DNA of 42,480 bases from Megasphaera sp. MJR8396C (lineage in GTDB: Bacteria > Bacillota > Negativicutes > Veillonellales > Megasphaeraceae). This document shows, piece by piece, positions 24,345 to 32,743 of this stretch (position 1 is its first letter; every line of letters starts with the position of its first letter). The position numbers were made by a program, and so were the translations under genes. Where the stretch lies: the NCBI RefSeq assembly GCF_001546855.1, contig NZ_KQ958170.1, positions 1-42,480 on the forward strand. Reading direction: 5' to 3'. A model generated the notes under the pieces. It searched no databases and was not told the DNA's origin. It saw only the letters and a list, made by a program, of their open reading frames with translations.

Positions 24345-27032
24345 TCATTTTTTTCGACTGTACGGCGTCCCTACTAAGGGGATTTCCGTTTGGAACTGGC
24401 CGTTCCACTTATAGTACGCCCCGGCGACGGCCGGTGCCGTCGGAATCGACGTGATTTCACCGACGCCGATAGCCCCATAGGCAACATCGACGCCTTCCTT
24501 TTCAATGGCAATGGCTTCGACATCCGGTGCCTTATCGGCCCGCATCAGGCCTAAAGTGCCGTATTTTGCCGTCGGCTTACAGTGGTCGAGGGGATACTGT
24601 TCACTCAGAGCGTAGCCGCAGCCCATGATCGTCCCGCCTTCAATCTGTCCTTCCAGGCTCTTGCGGTTGACGACGCGGCCGACGTCGTGAGCGGCGACCA
24701 TCTTTTGAATCGTCCCGTCTTCCTTGAGGATACAGACATGGGTCGCATAGCCATAGGCAACGTGCGACACAGGGTTTTCTACATCGGCTCCCATCTTATC
24801 GGTTTTACCGAGATATTCGCCGATATATTCCCGACCGCTTAGCGTATCTAAATCGCTGCCGGTAAAGCGGACCCTCGCCGTCGCCGACGATTCTTGTTCA
24901 ACCGTGACACCTTCTAAGTAGTCACTGGGGCGGCTCGTTTCTTCGTAAACCAGGCCCTTAGCATGAAACAGGTCCCGCCGCAGGTCTTTAGCCGCCCGCC
25001 GCGCCGCTTCGCCGGTCAGCGTCGTCTGACGGGATCCGGACGTCGTACCGGCATCGGGCGACGTAGCCGTATTGGGCATATGCCATTTAATGGCTTCAAT
25101 GGGAAGGCCGGCTGCCTGGGATACGATCTGTACCAAGACCGTGCCGACGCCCTGGCCGATGCAGGAGGCCGATGAATAGATATGAACCCTGCCGTCGCGG
25201 ACGACGAGGCGGCAGCGGCCATAGTCTGGAAGTCCGACACCGACGCCGGAGTTCTTCAAGGCACAGGCAATGCCCACATAGGGACCGCTGTGATAGTACG
25301 CGTCTTTTACGGCTTCCAGCGTTTCGACAAGGCCCGTTGACGGGTCGGCAATCTGACCGTTAGGCAGGACTTCTCCCGGCCGGATAGCGTTTCGATAGCG
25401 AATTTCCCAAGGATCGATGCCGGCTAATTCAGCCAGTTTATTTAAGTTTAATTCCGTTGCAAAAATCGTCTGGGTTACGCCAAAGCCGCGAAAGGCCCCG
25501 GCGGGAGGATTATTGGTGTAAACGGCTGTGCCTTCAATATCGATGGTCTGATAATTATAAGGCCCCGCCGCATGGGTGCAGGCTCTTTGAAGGACCGGCC
25601 CGCCCAGGGAGGCATAGGCTCCGTTGTCGGTGACGGCAATCAGTTTCATGGCCGTCAACTTGCCATTTTCATCACAAGCCGTCGTTAAATCCATGCTGAA
25701 CTGATGGCGCTTCGGATGAATCAGGATGCTCTCCTGACGGGTCAGCTTCACTTTACAGATCCGTTTACAGACATAGGCTACGAGAGCGGCCAGATGCTGG
25801 ACCGTCACGTCTTCTTTTCCGCCGAATCCGCCGCCGACGAAGCAGTTTTCGACGATGATCTTTTCTTCCGGAAGACCCAGCATGAGGGCCGTTTCCCGCC
25901 GCGTATCGTAAATGCCCTGATCGGACGAATAGACGAAAACGCCGTCATCGAAAGGCATGGCAACGGCACATTCCGGTTCTAAGAAGGCGTGTTCCGTCCA
26001 TGGCGTTTCAAAATGGTGAGTCACCTTGTATTTCGACGCGGCAATGACGGCATCGGCATCGCCGCGTACGAGATGTTCATGAGCCAGAATATTGGTCCCT
26101 GCCGACGGGTGAACCAAGGGCGCATCTTCGGCCAGGGCCTCTTCGGCACAGGTCAATGGCGGTAGTTCTTCGTATTCTATCTCAACGAGTTTCTTGGCTT
26201 CGGCCAATATCTCCGGCGTTTCAGCCGCTACCATGACGATGGCATCGCCTAAATAATGGGTCGCCGTCCCGACGGGAATGAGGGTATCCCAATCGACCTT
26301 TAAATGGCCGACCTTTACCGAACCGGGAATATCATCGGCCGTCAACACGCAGACGACGCCCGGCAGGGCCTTGGCCCTTTCCGTGTGAATGGCCTTTACA
26401 ACAGCTCTCGGGTACGCACTGCGAATGGCGCTGCCATAGCACATGTCCGGCAAATCGACGTCATCCAGATCGTCGGTATATTTTCCCGTTCCCAATACCT
26501 TGGTCTTGACGTTGACGCGCTGGCAGGGATCGCCGACACCGCGATAGCCCCCGACGACAGGAATCGGTGCATCATCCTGCAGCAGTTCCGCCGCCAGGGC
26601 AATGGCATCGATGATCTTCTTATACCCCGTACAGCGGCAAATATTGTTGCGGATAGCCGCTGTGATTTCCAGTCGGGTCGGCTTCGGATTGGTATCGATA
26701 AGAGCCTTGCCGCACATGACCATCCCGGGAATGCAGAAGCCGCATTGAACGGCGCCAGCTTCACCAAAAGCATAGACGAAGACGTCTTTTTCCCGCTGTG
26801 ACAGTCCTTCTACAGTCACAATGTGCTTGCCTTCGAGACGGCCCGCTTTCTGTACACAAGCCTTGGTCGCCTTGCCGTCAATGATGACCGTACAGGTCCC
26901 GCAGGCGCCTTCACTACAGCCATCCTTTACGGATTTCAGCCGCAGGTCACGGCGCAAAATATCGATTAATTTACGGTCCGGATCAACGGCCACTTCCCGA
27001 CCATTGATCCATAACTTACATGTCCTATCCAT
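24345..27032 (-). CDS. xdhD: XdhD-type molybdenum hydroxylase (selenium-dependent purine hydroxylase candidate)
   Basis: The 895-residue enzyme joins two parts. Residues 1-155 hold two [2Fe-2S] clusters (Cys39, 44, 47, 59 and Cys97, 100, 132, 134). Residues about 165-895 form the molybdenum-binding catalytic part, with GGGFGGKE at 400-407, AFRGFGVTQ, GQGVGTV, and the catalytic Glu859 in GVGEIT. No FAD domain is present, and no FAD-subunit gene lies nearby. This is the layout of E. coli XdhD. Hydroxylation of xanthine, hypoxanthine or a related purine is likely; the direction (urate reduction or xanthine oxidation) cannot be read from sequence. yqeB, yqeC and mocA in the window suggest the cofactor carries selenium. 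AAAGAGGA precedes the ATG. An unusual leader lies between it and hyuA. Confidence 0.9.
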   Translation of the reverse strand: MDRTCKLWINGREVAVDPDRKLIDILRRDLRLKSVKDGCSEGACGTCTVIIDGKATKACVQKAGRLEGKHIVTVEGLSQREKDVFVYAFGEAGAVQCGFCIPGMVMCGKALIDTNPKPTRLEITAAIRNNICRCTGYKKIIDAIALAAELLQDDAPIPVVGGYRGVGDPCQRVNVKTKVLGTGKYTDDLDDVDLPDMCYGSAIRSAYPRAVVKAIHTERAKALPGVVCVLTADDIPGSVKVGHLKVDWDTLIPVGTATHYLGDAIVMVAAETPEILAEAKKLVEIEYEELPPLTCAEEALAEDAPLVHPSAGTNILAHEHLVRGDADAVIAASKYKVTHHFETPWTEHAFLEPECAVAMPFDDGVFVYSSDQGIYDTRRETALMLGLPEEKIIVENCFVGGGFGGKEDVTVQHLAALVAYVCKRICKVKLTRQESILIHPKRHQFSMDLTTACDENGKLTAMKLIAVTDNGAYASLGGPVLQRACTHAAGPYNYQTIDIEGTAVYTNNPPAGAFRGFGVTQTIFATELNLNKLAELAGIDPWEIRYRNAIRPGEVLPNGQIADPSTGLVETLEAVKDAYYHSGPYVGIACALKNSGVGVGLPDYGRCRLVVRDGRVHIYSSASCIGQGVGTVLVQIVSQAAGLPIEAIKWHMPNTATSPDAGTTSGSRQTTLTGEAARRAAKDLRRDLFHAKGLVYEETSRPSDYLEGVTVEQESSATARVRFTGSDLDTLSGREYIGEYLGKTDKMGADVENPVSHVAYGYATHVCILKEDGTIQKMVAAHDVGRVVNRKSLEGQIEGGTIMGCGYALSEQYPLDHCKPTAKYGTLGLMRADKAPDVEAIAIEKEGVDVAYGAIGVGEITSIPTAPAVAGAYYKWNGQFQTEIPLVGTPYSRKK

Positions 27033-27152
27033 AACAGTTCCTCTTTCCGCCCATCCGGACTTTCAGTGATACGTCTGTCATGGCTGCCATTTCGCTAGAG
27101 CCAGCTGCTTCCAGCGAGGGAAAATACCAGACAGGAAATGATACTTATGAAT
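27033..27152 (-). promoter_or_regulatory. Structured leader upstream of xdhD with an FMN-riboswitch-like 3' tail
   Basis: The minus-strand gap between hyuA and xdhD is 120 bases, while other genes of this operon are 13-16 bases apart. It contains several pairable segments (GTCTG/CAGAC, CGCT/AGCG, TTTCC/GGAAA). At 27040-27067 it ends in AAAGTCCGGATGGGCGG, which resembles the end of FMN riboswitches such as that of B. subtilis ribD. The FMN-aptamer 5' part with AGGG...GAAATTCCC is not seen, so this is not a normal FMN element. A different RNA regulator, a relic or chance similarity are all possible. Confidence 0.35.
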
Positions 27153-28553
27153 TTATAATCTAATGATGTCCTCATAGGGCACGGTGCGCTTTCGGCGCAG
27201 CAACTGGCCATCGCCTTTTTGCCCAAGGAAGACGTTGTTCTTAGCAATGAGCTGTCCCCTTAAAAATACATGAGAAATGGTGCAGTCCGTCGTCATGCCC
27301 TCATACGGCGAGTAGCCGCAGGTCGTGTGCAAATTGTCCTTGCCGATGGTCCGCTGCTGTGACGGGTCGATGATGACGATGTCGGCATCACTTCCCGGAA
27401 GGAGGGTCCCCTTTTTCGGATAGAGTCCAAAAATCTTGGCGGCATTGGTACTGGTCAGGCGAACGAATTGACTCAACGAAAGCCGCCCTTTGACGACGCC
27501 TTTACTAAAGAGTAATGGCATTCGTTCTTCTACGCCGGATACGCCGCCGGGGCAGCCGCGAAAATCTGCGACGTGAGCCTGTTTTTCTTCGATGGTAAAG
27601 GGGCAGTGATCGGTCGCCACGACTTGAACCGTTCCATCCTGCAAAGCGCTCCACAAGGCCTCATTATCTTCCTTCTGGCGTAACGGCGGGGCCATCATGT
27701 ATTTAATACCTTCTAAAGGACCGCCATCGATAAATTTATCTTCGCGCAGCAGTAAGTATTGGGGGCACGTTTCACTATATACGTTCCGCTGCCCTTCCTG
27801 CCGCGCCAGACGAAGCTGTGCTACACTTTCATGCGCCGACGTGTGAACGATGTAAACTGGGGCATCTCCACAAGCCCGGGCCGTGGCTAATACTTGACCG
27901 ACAGCCGATGCTTCGGCCGCATTCGGCCGCGTTCGTGCCTGACCGATGGGAGCCAATTCATCCTTCGTCAAAGATTGGCGGAGGCTATTGGTAATGCCGT
28001 CGCTTTCAGCATGGACCGTCAGCAGTCCGCCATGAGCTTTCAGGACGGGAAAGAGTTTCATCATCTCAGTTTCCCCCATGGGGTAGCCATAAGTCGTATA
28101 AGCCTTGAAACTCGGAAATCCTTCTTCAATCAGCTCCGCCAGTTCTTGTAAGATAGACTCATCGACGTGCTGGAAGACACCATGGAAACTATAATCAACG
28201 GGACAGGTTTCAGCCAATTTCTTGTATTGCTCAAAGGGATATCGCAGAGAGCAGCCTTCCGGACCAAAGGCCATGTGGTCGATGATGGTCGTCGTCCCGC
28301 CGCAGGCAGCTGCCACACCGCCGCTGTAAAAATCGTCACACGAGCGATACTTCGGCGACTGCTGCAAGTCCATATGGGTGTGCGGGTCGATACCACCGGG
28401 GCAGACATACATCCCATCGGCATGGATGACTTCTTCACTGCCCTTATGGCCGATGCAGCCCAGGGACCAAATTTTCCCGTCACGAAGGGTGATATCTGCC
28501 TGGAAATGCTCCCCCTCCAGGCAAACCGTTCCGCCTTTGATGATGTAATCCAT
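27153..28553 (-). CDS. hyuA: Dihydropyrimidinase/hydantoinase-family hydrolase HyuA
   Basis: The 466-residue cytoplasmic amidohydrolase has the binuclear metal site of this family: His58 and His60 in DPHTHMD, the carboxylated Lys150 in FKAYTTYG, His181 in LTVHAES, His in YIVHTSAHES, and Asp in VATDHCPF. It opens cyclic amide rings such as hydantoins or dihydropyrimidines. In this cluster the likely substrate is a ring-opened or reduced purine intermediate, as proposed for E. coli HyuA; this is inference. AAGAAGGAA precedes the ATG, and the gene begins 16 bases after ygfK. Confidence 0.92.
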   Translation of the reverse strand: MDYIIKGGTVCLEGEHFQADITLRDGKIWSLGCIGHKGSEEVIHADGMYVCPGGIDPHTHMDLQQSPKYRSCDDFYSGGVAAACGGTTTIIDHMAFGPEGCSLRYPFEQYKKLAETCPVDYSFHGVFQHVDESILQELAELIEEGFPSFKAYTTYGYPMGETEMMKLFPVLKAHGGLLTVHAESDGITNSLRQSLTKDELAPIGQARTRPNAAEASAVGQVLATARACGDAPVYIVHTSAHESVAQLRLARQEGQRNVYSETCPQYLLLREDKFIDGGPLEGIKYMMAPPLRQKEDNEALWSALQDGTVQVVATDHCPFTIEEKQAHVADFRGCPGGVSGVEERMPLLFSKGVVKGRLSLSQFVRLTSTNAAKIFGLYPKKGTLLPGSDADIVIIDPSQQRTIGKDNLHTTCGYSPYEGMTTDCTISHVFLRGQLIAKNNVFLGQKGDGQLLRRKRTVPYEDIIRL

Positions 28554-28569
28554 GATGGTTCCTTCTTCC

Positions 28570-31080
28570 TTATTTCACGAACAGATAGTCATAGTCTTTC
28601 ATGACGGCCGTCATAAAGCCGCACAGTTCTTCGGAAATGGTGTCGTCGCCCGATTCGAGGGTCGTCGTCCAAACCTGTCCGTCGAGCCGCACCTTACAGC
28701 GTCCGCTCTCTTTATCGATCACGACAAAGCCTTGATTGTCGCTATTCATAAAGTCCGCTTCATTCGCAAACAGAGTCAATTTATCCAGGTACGGCGCACC
28801 GCCCCAGGGGCAGAAGGTCCGGCAGTTGCCGCATTCGTTGCACAGGGCATCGAGGTGGAGAATCTGCCGCTGCAGATGGCCCGGCACTTCGATGGCAACG
28901 TTGGCCCGGTTGGGACAGACTTCCGTACAGACTTCACAGATGCTGTCGCAGTGGAGACAGCGTCCGTCACAGCCCTCAGCCGGCGGCGCTGTTAAAAAGC
29001 CGCGTTGGTCGTAAACATCGTTTACATCGGGCATCAGGGTCGTATCGACACTGGTACATTGCCCTAAGATTTCCTCTGCCGCTCTTTTCCCATCGGCAAT
29101 ACATTCTACGACGGACGTCGTCTTGCCCTGACGGCCATCGCCGATGAGCGTCAGTCCGTCGATATCGCCGGCATTCGATGCCCCGATTTTCCCCTTCACG
29201 CCGCAGCCGGCCAGAACATAGTCGAAAGAATCTAACTCATCGAAGGATGAAATGACCTTATCGGAAACGATGCGTACGCCGAGTTTTTGAATCAAGGCCA
29301 CGTCTTTATCGATGGCGTCAGTCGAAATCTCGCCCTTCTTGTCACAGAGGAAGGTACGGACCAAACCGCCCGGCGCCGGATTTTTATCGAATACGGTAAC
29401 CGTTACGCCGCCGCGGGCTAAGAAGTACGCCGCCGCAAGACCTGCCGGGCCGCCGCCGATAACAGCTGCCGTTTTTCCCATCGGCTCCGGAACGGTAAGA
29501 GAGGCCATGACGCCATCCCAACCCTTTTCAGCCGCCATGAGCTTGTTCTGCCGGATTTCTACGGCAGCTTCATAGAAGTTCCTCGTACAGCTATTCATAC
29601 AGGTATGATAACAGACGGTCCCGGTGATGAAAGGCAGGGGGTTCTTTTCCAAGATGATCTGAAGGGCTTCGACATACTTTTTATCGGCCACTAAATCCAT
29701 GTAGGCCGTAATATCCTGATGGATGGGACAGGTATCGATACAGGGCGCCGTGAAACAGTCCATCAAGGGCAGTTCCCGTTTGTTCTTTCGATGCTGAGCC
29801 TTCGGATCCAGACGGGCATAGTGGCGGTCTCCGGAGGCAGATTCCAATAAAGCGTTCAGTTTACCGACGTTTACACCCGTAAATGCTTGGCCCGCCTGGC
29901 CTGTCAAAAGATTGGCCATCTGCACCAGTCTCTCGTAACCGCCGGGCTTCAATAAGGTCGTCGCCACCGTAACCGGCCAAATGCCGGCTGACACAATATC
30001 GGCGATATTATGAGCATCGGCGCCGCCGCTGTAGGAAATTTGCAGCTTCCCGTCGAAGGCTTCACTCAGTTTCTTGGCTACATTCATGGACAAGAAGAAC
30101 AGAGGCTTGCCAGACATATACATTTCCGTTCCTGGAAGTTCATGCCGCGTAATGGCGACGGGGAAGGTGTTGGTCAGTTTTACGCCAAAAATCCGGCCTT
30201 CAGCGGTACCGACGTCTTGGAGCCGCTTCAACAAGGCAATGGCATCGTCATACTGTAAATCGGCCTTAAAGTGACTGTCATCGAAGACCATGTGGCCATA
30301 GCCTAAGGTATCCATGCAGTTTCGCACGAACTCATAGCCGAGGAGGGTCGGATTGCATTTTACAAAGGTATGAACTTTCTTTTCCTTCAATAAATAACTG
30401 GCAATCCGTTCGATTTCATCTGGCGGACAGCCGTGCATCGTCGAAACCGTAATCGAATTACAGATGTCGGCTGGAATGGCTTCGACGTCTTCCCGGCGAA
30501 GTTTCTGGAATCGATCCAAGTGGGCGAGCAGCCAGGACTTACAGTCTTTGAAGATATCCGTCTGGGACGCATCCTTCAAATTTTCTATAAAGGTGTCGAT
30601 TTTAGGTGTCTGTATACCGGCCAAATCATAGCCGACGGACATATTAAACTGCATCCCGTCGGACCGCCCCAGGCCGTATTCGACAGCCATGACATGAACC
30701 AAGAACCAGGCTTTTACGTACTCTTCAAAGGCCTTGAGAACCGTAAGCTCCGTCGACCATTCAACGTTATAGCCCTCGTCATCGGCCTTGATACAGGGTT
30801 TGGGGACGGGCAAATCTTCACCGTCAAGCTGCTGCACGGTCTTCAATTCAAAGAATCGGGCCCCGGCAGCATAGGCAGCGGCAATGTTCTGGGCCAACTG
30901 CGTATGGGGGCCGGCCGCCGGCCCGAAGGGCAATTCTAACGGGCGGTCAAAAATGTCATATGGTGTTTGATTACCGGCTTTATATTGGTGGTGAACCCCA
31001 AAAATCGTACCACTCGGTGCTTCCCGTAATATCCAATTCATTAAATCCCCGAAGGGAATCGATGTCATGCGATCACTCAT
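28570..31080 (-). CDS. ygfK: YgfK-type oxidoreductase, compact form lacking the pyridine-nucleotide domain
   Basis: The 836-residue flavin/iron-sulfur protein has a dihydroorotate-dehydrogenase-like barrel (about 1-410: FGPAAGPHTQLAQN, TVSTMHGCPPDEIE, YSGGADAHNIADI). A GltD-like helical Fe-S domain follows (about 440-505, CIDTCPIHQD). An FAD-binding motif is at 540-550 (VIGGGPAGLAA). The C-terminus has two ferredoxin-like cluster sets (CLHCDSICEVCTEVCP at 708-723 and CNECGNCRTFCP at 748-759). E. coli YgfK has about 1030 residues; the stretch missing here includes the second Rossmann motif (VVGAGNTAMD), which would bind NAD(P)H. The role is electron transfer in the purine pathway, exact reaction unknown; the old selenate-reductase name is probably misleading. 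It starts 13 bases after ssnA. Confidence 0.9.
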   Translation of the reverse strand: MSDRMTSIPFGDLMNWILREAPSGTIFGVHHQYKAGNQTPYDIFDRPLELPFGPAAGPHTQLAQNIAAAYAAGARFFELKTVQQLDGEDLPVPKPCIKADDEGYNVEWSTELTVLKAFEEYVKAWFLVHVMAVEYGLGRSDGMQFNMSVGYDLAGIQTPKIDTFIENLKDASQTDIFKDCKSWLLAHLDRFQKLRREDVEAIPADICNSITVSTMHGCPPDEIERIASYLLKEKKVHTFVKCNPTLLGYEFVRNCMDTLGYGHMVFDDSHFKADLQYDDAIALLKRLQDVGTAEGRIFGVKLTNTFPVAITRHELPGTEMYMSGKPLFFLSMNVAKKLSEAFDGKLQISYSGGADAHNIADIVSAGIWPVTVATTLLKPGGYERLVQMANLLTGQAGQAFTGVNVGKLNALLESASGDRHYARLDPKAQHRKNKRELPLMDCFTAPCIDTCPIHQDITAYMDLVADKKYVEALQIILEKNPLPFITGTVCYHTCMNSCTRNFYEAAVEIRQNKLMAAEKGWDGVMASLTVPEPMGKTAAVIGGGPAGLAAAYFLARGGVTVTVFDKNPAPGGLVRTFLCDKKGEISTDAIDKDVALIQKLGVRIVSDKVISSFDELDSFDYVLAGCGVKGKIGASNAGDIDGLTLIGDGRQGKTTSVVECIADGKRAAEEILGQCTSVDTTLMPDVNDVYDQRGFLTAPPAEGCDGRCLHCDSICEVCTEVCPNRANVAIEVPGHLQRQILHLDALCNECGNCRTFCPWGGAPYLDKLTLFANEADFMNSDNQGFVVIDKESGRCKVRLDGQVWTTTLESGDDTISEELCGFMTAVMKDYDYLFVK

Positions 31081-31093
31081 GATACCTGCCTCC

Positions 31094-32431
31094 TTACAAA
31101 TAGCCGTTAATGCGCCCGGCCAGGACAGCGGCGCCTTCGCGAATTTTAGCCATCAAAGCATTTTCATCGACAGTAGTCAGTTCCCGATCTTTCATCAGGA
31201 CCTTGCCGTTGGCAATGGTCGTGACGACGTTGCGTCCCGTCATGCCAAACAGGATGTGACCGTCGATATTTTCTTCATTCATCGGCGTCGGTGCCGTATA
31301 GTCAAGGACGATGACGTCAGCTGCCGCCCCTTCTTTTAAGACTCCTAAAGGAGCCTTGAAGTACCGGTTGGCGATGACGGCATTATTTTCAAATAACATC
31401 TGCGGTACTTCAGCCCAAGCGGCCGTAGCATCGCAAAGATGATGTTTGTGCAGAATATTGGCTACCTTATAAGACTCGATCATATCGTGGGTGTAGCCAT
31501 CGGTGCCCAAACCGGTCAAGATACCGCGGTGAACCATTTCCATCGTCGGCGGACAGCCGCAGGCATTGCCCATATTCGACTCAGGGTTGTGAACGACCAT
31601 CGTATCCGTTTCCTTGATGAGGTCCATCTCATGAGCATTGACGTAGATACAGTGACCGAGCAGGGTCTTTGGCCCGAGAATCTTCCAATCATACAGGCGG
31701 TCGACGATGCGTTTGCCGTGTTTTTTCAAGCAGTCGTGCAGATCTTCAATCCCTTCGGCCACGTGGATGTGATAACCCACGCCGTCGGGCTTGTGTTCTG
31801 CCGCCAAGTTCATCGTCTCATCGCTGAGGGTAAACTGAGCGTGCATGCCCATCATACCGGCCAGCATATCCGTCGTATCCTGCTGCGCATGGCGGATCCA
31901 GGCCTCATTTTCTAAGACCGCCTGCCGCGCTTTATCGGCGCCGTCCCGGTCAGACACTTCGTAACACAGACAGGAGCGGACGCCCATTTCTTGAGCAGCC
32001 TGACCGATGGCAAACAGGCTGTCCTTGATTTCGCCAAAGCTGGCATGATGATCGAAAATCGTCGTCACGCCGCTTTTGATGCATTCGACATACGTCGCCA
32101 TGGCACTCAAGTAGGTCAGGTCATTGGTCAAATGGCGGTCCATATTCCACCACAGTCCGTCGAGAATATCTAAAAAGCCCTTCGGGGCATAGCCTTCGAT
32201 GTGAAGTCCCCGGGCCATAGCGCTGTAGATATGTTCGTGCGTATTAATAAAGGCCGGCATGATGACGCCGTCTTTCGCGTCGATAAAGGACGCTTCTGGA
32301 AAACGCTTGCGCAAGTCGGCAGTCCGGCCGATACCGCAAATTTTCGTACCGTCTATGGCAACGGCACCATCGGGAACATATGGATTCCGAGAATCCCGTG
32401 TCACGACGTGTCCATTTCCTACAATAATCAT
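31094..32431 (-). CDS. ssnA: SsnA-type aminohydrolase
   Basis: The 445-residue protein is a metal-dependent amidohydrolase related to guanine and chlorohydrolase-type deaminases. Metal ligands are seen in NTHEHIYSAMARGL, HIHVAEG and GLGTDGYTHDM, and the C-terminal GAAADVIVLDY is typical. It probably deaminates or hydrolyses a purine-derived compound; E. coli SsnA sits in the equivalent cluster but its substrate is not settled. A frame runs to 32458, but GGAGG before the ATG at 32431 sets the start. It is the first gene of the ssnA-ygfK-hyuA-xdhD operon, with a near-consensus promoter at 32524-32552. Confidence 0.9.
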   Translation of the reverse strand: MIIVGNGHVVTRDSRNPYVPDGAVAIDGTKICGIGRTADLRKRFPEASFIDAKDGVIMPAFINTHEHIYSAMARGLHIEGYAPKGFLDILDGLWWNMDRHLTNDLTYLSAMATYVECIKSGVTTIFDHHASFGEIKDSLFAIGQAAQEMGVRSCLCYEVSDRDGADKARQAVLENEAWIRHAQQDTTDMLAGMMGMHAQFTLSDETMNLAAEHKPDGVGYHIHVAEGIEDLHDCLKKHGKRIVDRLYDWKILGPKTLLGHCIYVNAHEMDLIKETDTMVVHNPESNMGNACGCPPTMEMVHRGILTGLGTDGYTHDMIESYKVANILHKHHLCDATAAWAEVPQMLFENNAVIANRYFKAPLGVLKEGAAADVIVLDYTAPTPMNEENIDGHILFGMTGRNVVTTIANGKVLMKDRELTTVDENALMAKIREGAAVLAGRINGYL

Positions 32432-32523
32432 ATAACTCCCTCCTCCGTCATCTAACATACTGACGATGTTTCCATCTATTGTATTTTTATCATATCGTCA
32501 TTGTCATTCATGAATCTATCTTA

Positions 32524-32552
32524 ATACTACCGTTTTGTAAGTTTTCTGTCAA
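32524..32552 (-). promoter_or_regulatory. Promoter of the ssnA-ygfK-hyuA-xdhD operon
   Basis: On the minus strand TTGACA (32547-32552) and TAGTAT (32524-32529) are separated by 17 bases, the strongest promoter match in the window. Transcription would start near 32517. Confidence 0.7.
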
Positions 32553-32564
32553 ACTTTTTTGAGC

Positions 32565-32579
32565 CTAAAAAATTTTGTT
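32565..32579 (-). promoter_or_regulatory. Operator-like site upstream of the ssnA promoter
   Basis: Read towards ssnA the site is AACAAAATTTTTTAG: a perfect promoter-proximal half TTTTTAG and a degenerate distal half. Its centre is about 54 bases before the predicted transcription start, an activator-like place. Confidence 0.45.
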
Positions 32580-32667
32580 GTTAATTTTATTATAGTTCGA
32601 CGATAAGGATGATTTTTTGACATATAGATTTTTCGATGAGAGCCGTTACATTCTCTTAAAAATGTGG

Positions 32668-32673
32668 TATAGT
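32668..32673 (+). promoter_or_regulatory. Extended -10 of the PAS/HTH regulator gene
   Basis: TATAGT preceded by TGG makes an extended -10; the -35 region (around GTTACA, 32645-32650) is weak. Transcription would start near 32680, inside or beside the palindrome at 32682-32696. Confidence 0.5.
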
Positions 32674-32681
32674 AACATTAC

Positions 32682-32696
32682 CTAAAAAATTTTTAG
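32682..32696. promoter_or_regulatory. Palindromic operator at the regulator's own promoter
   Basis: CTAAAAAATTTTTAG is a perfect palindrome around one central base. It covers the predicted start of transcription of the PAS/HTH gene, a position suited to self-repression. Confidence 0.5.
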
Positions 32697-32743
32697 CAGA
32701 ACAGCTAATAATCTGTTTTCTGTCATAGAGAGAGGTGTCTTTT

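Larger units (their letters stand above)
32432..32743. other. AT-rich divergent control region between ssnA and the PAS/HTH regulator
   Basis: These 312 bases contain no gene. They hold the ssnA promoter, the regulator's promoter, and two related operator-like sites (32565-32579 and 32682-32696). The base composition is far more AT-rich than the flanking genes. Confidence 0.7.

Noticed and set aside
24326-24345. Hairpin AGGCCT/AGGCCT at the end of xdhD as its terminator
   Set aside because: There is no T-run after it on the minus strand; the hairpin at 24250-24280 is the better terminator.
27033-27152. Complete FMN riboswitch upstream of xdhD
   Set aside because: Only the 3' tail resembles it; the conserved 5' segment and several stems are absent.
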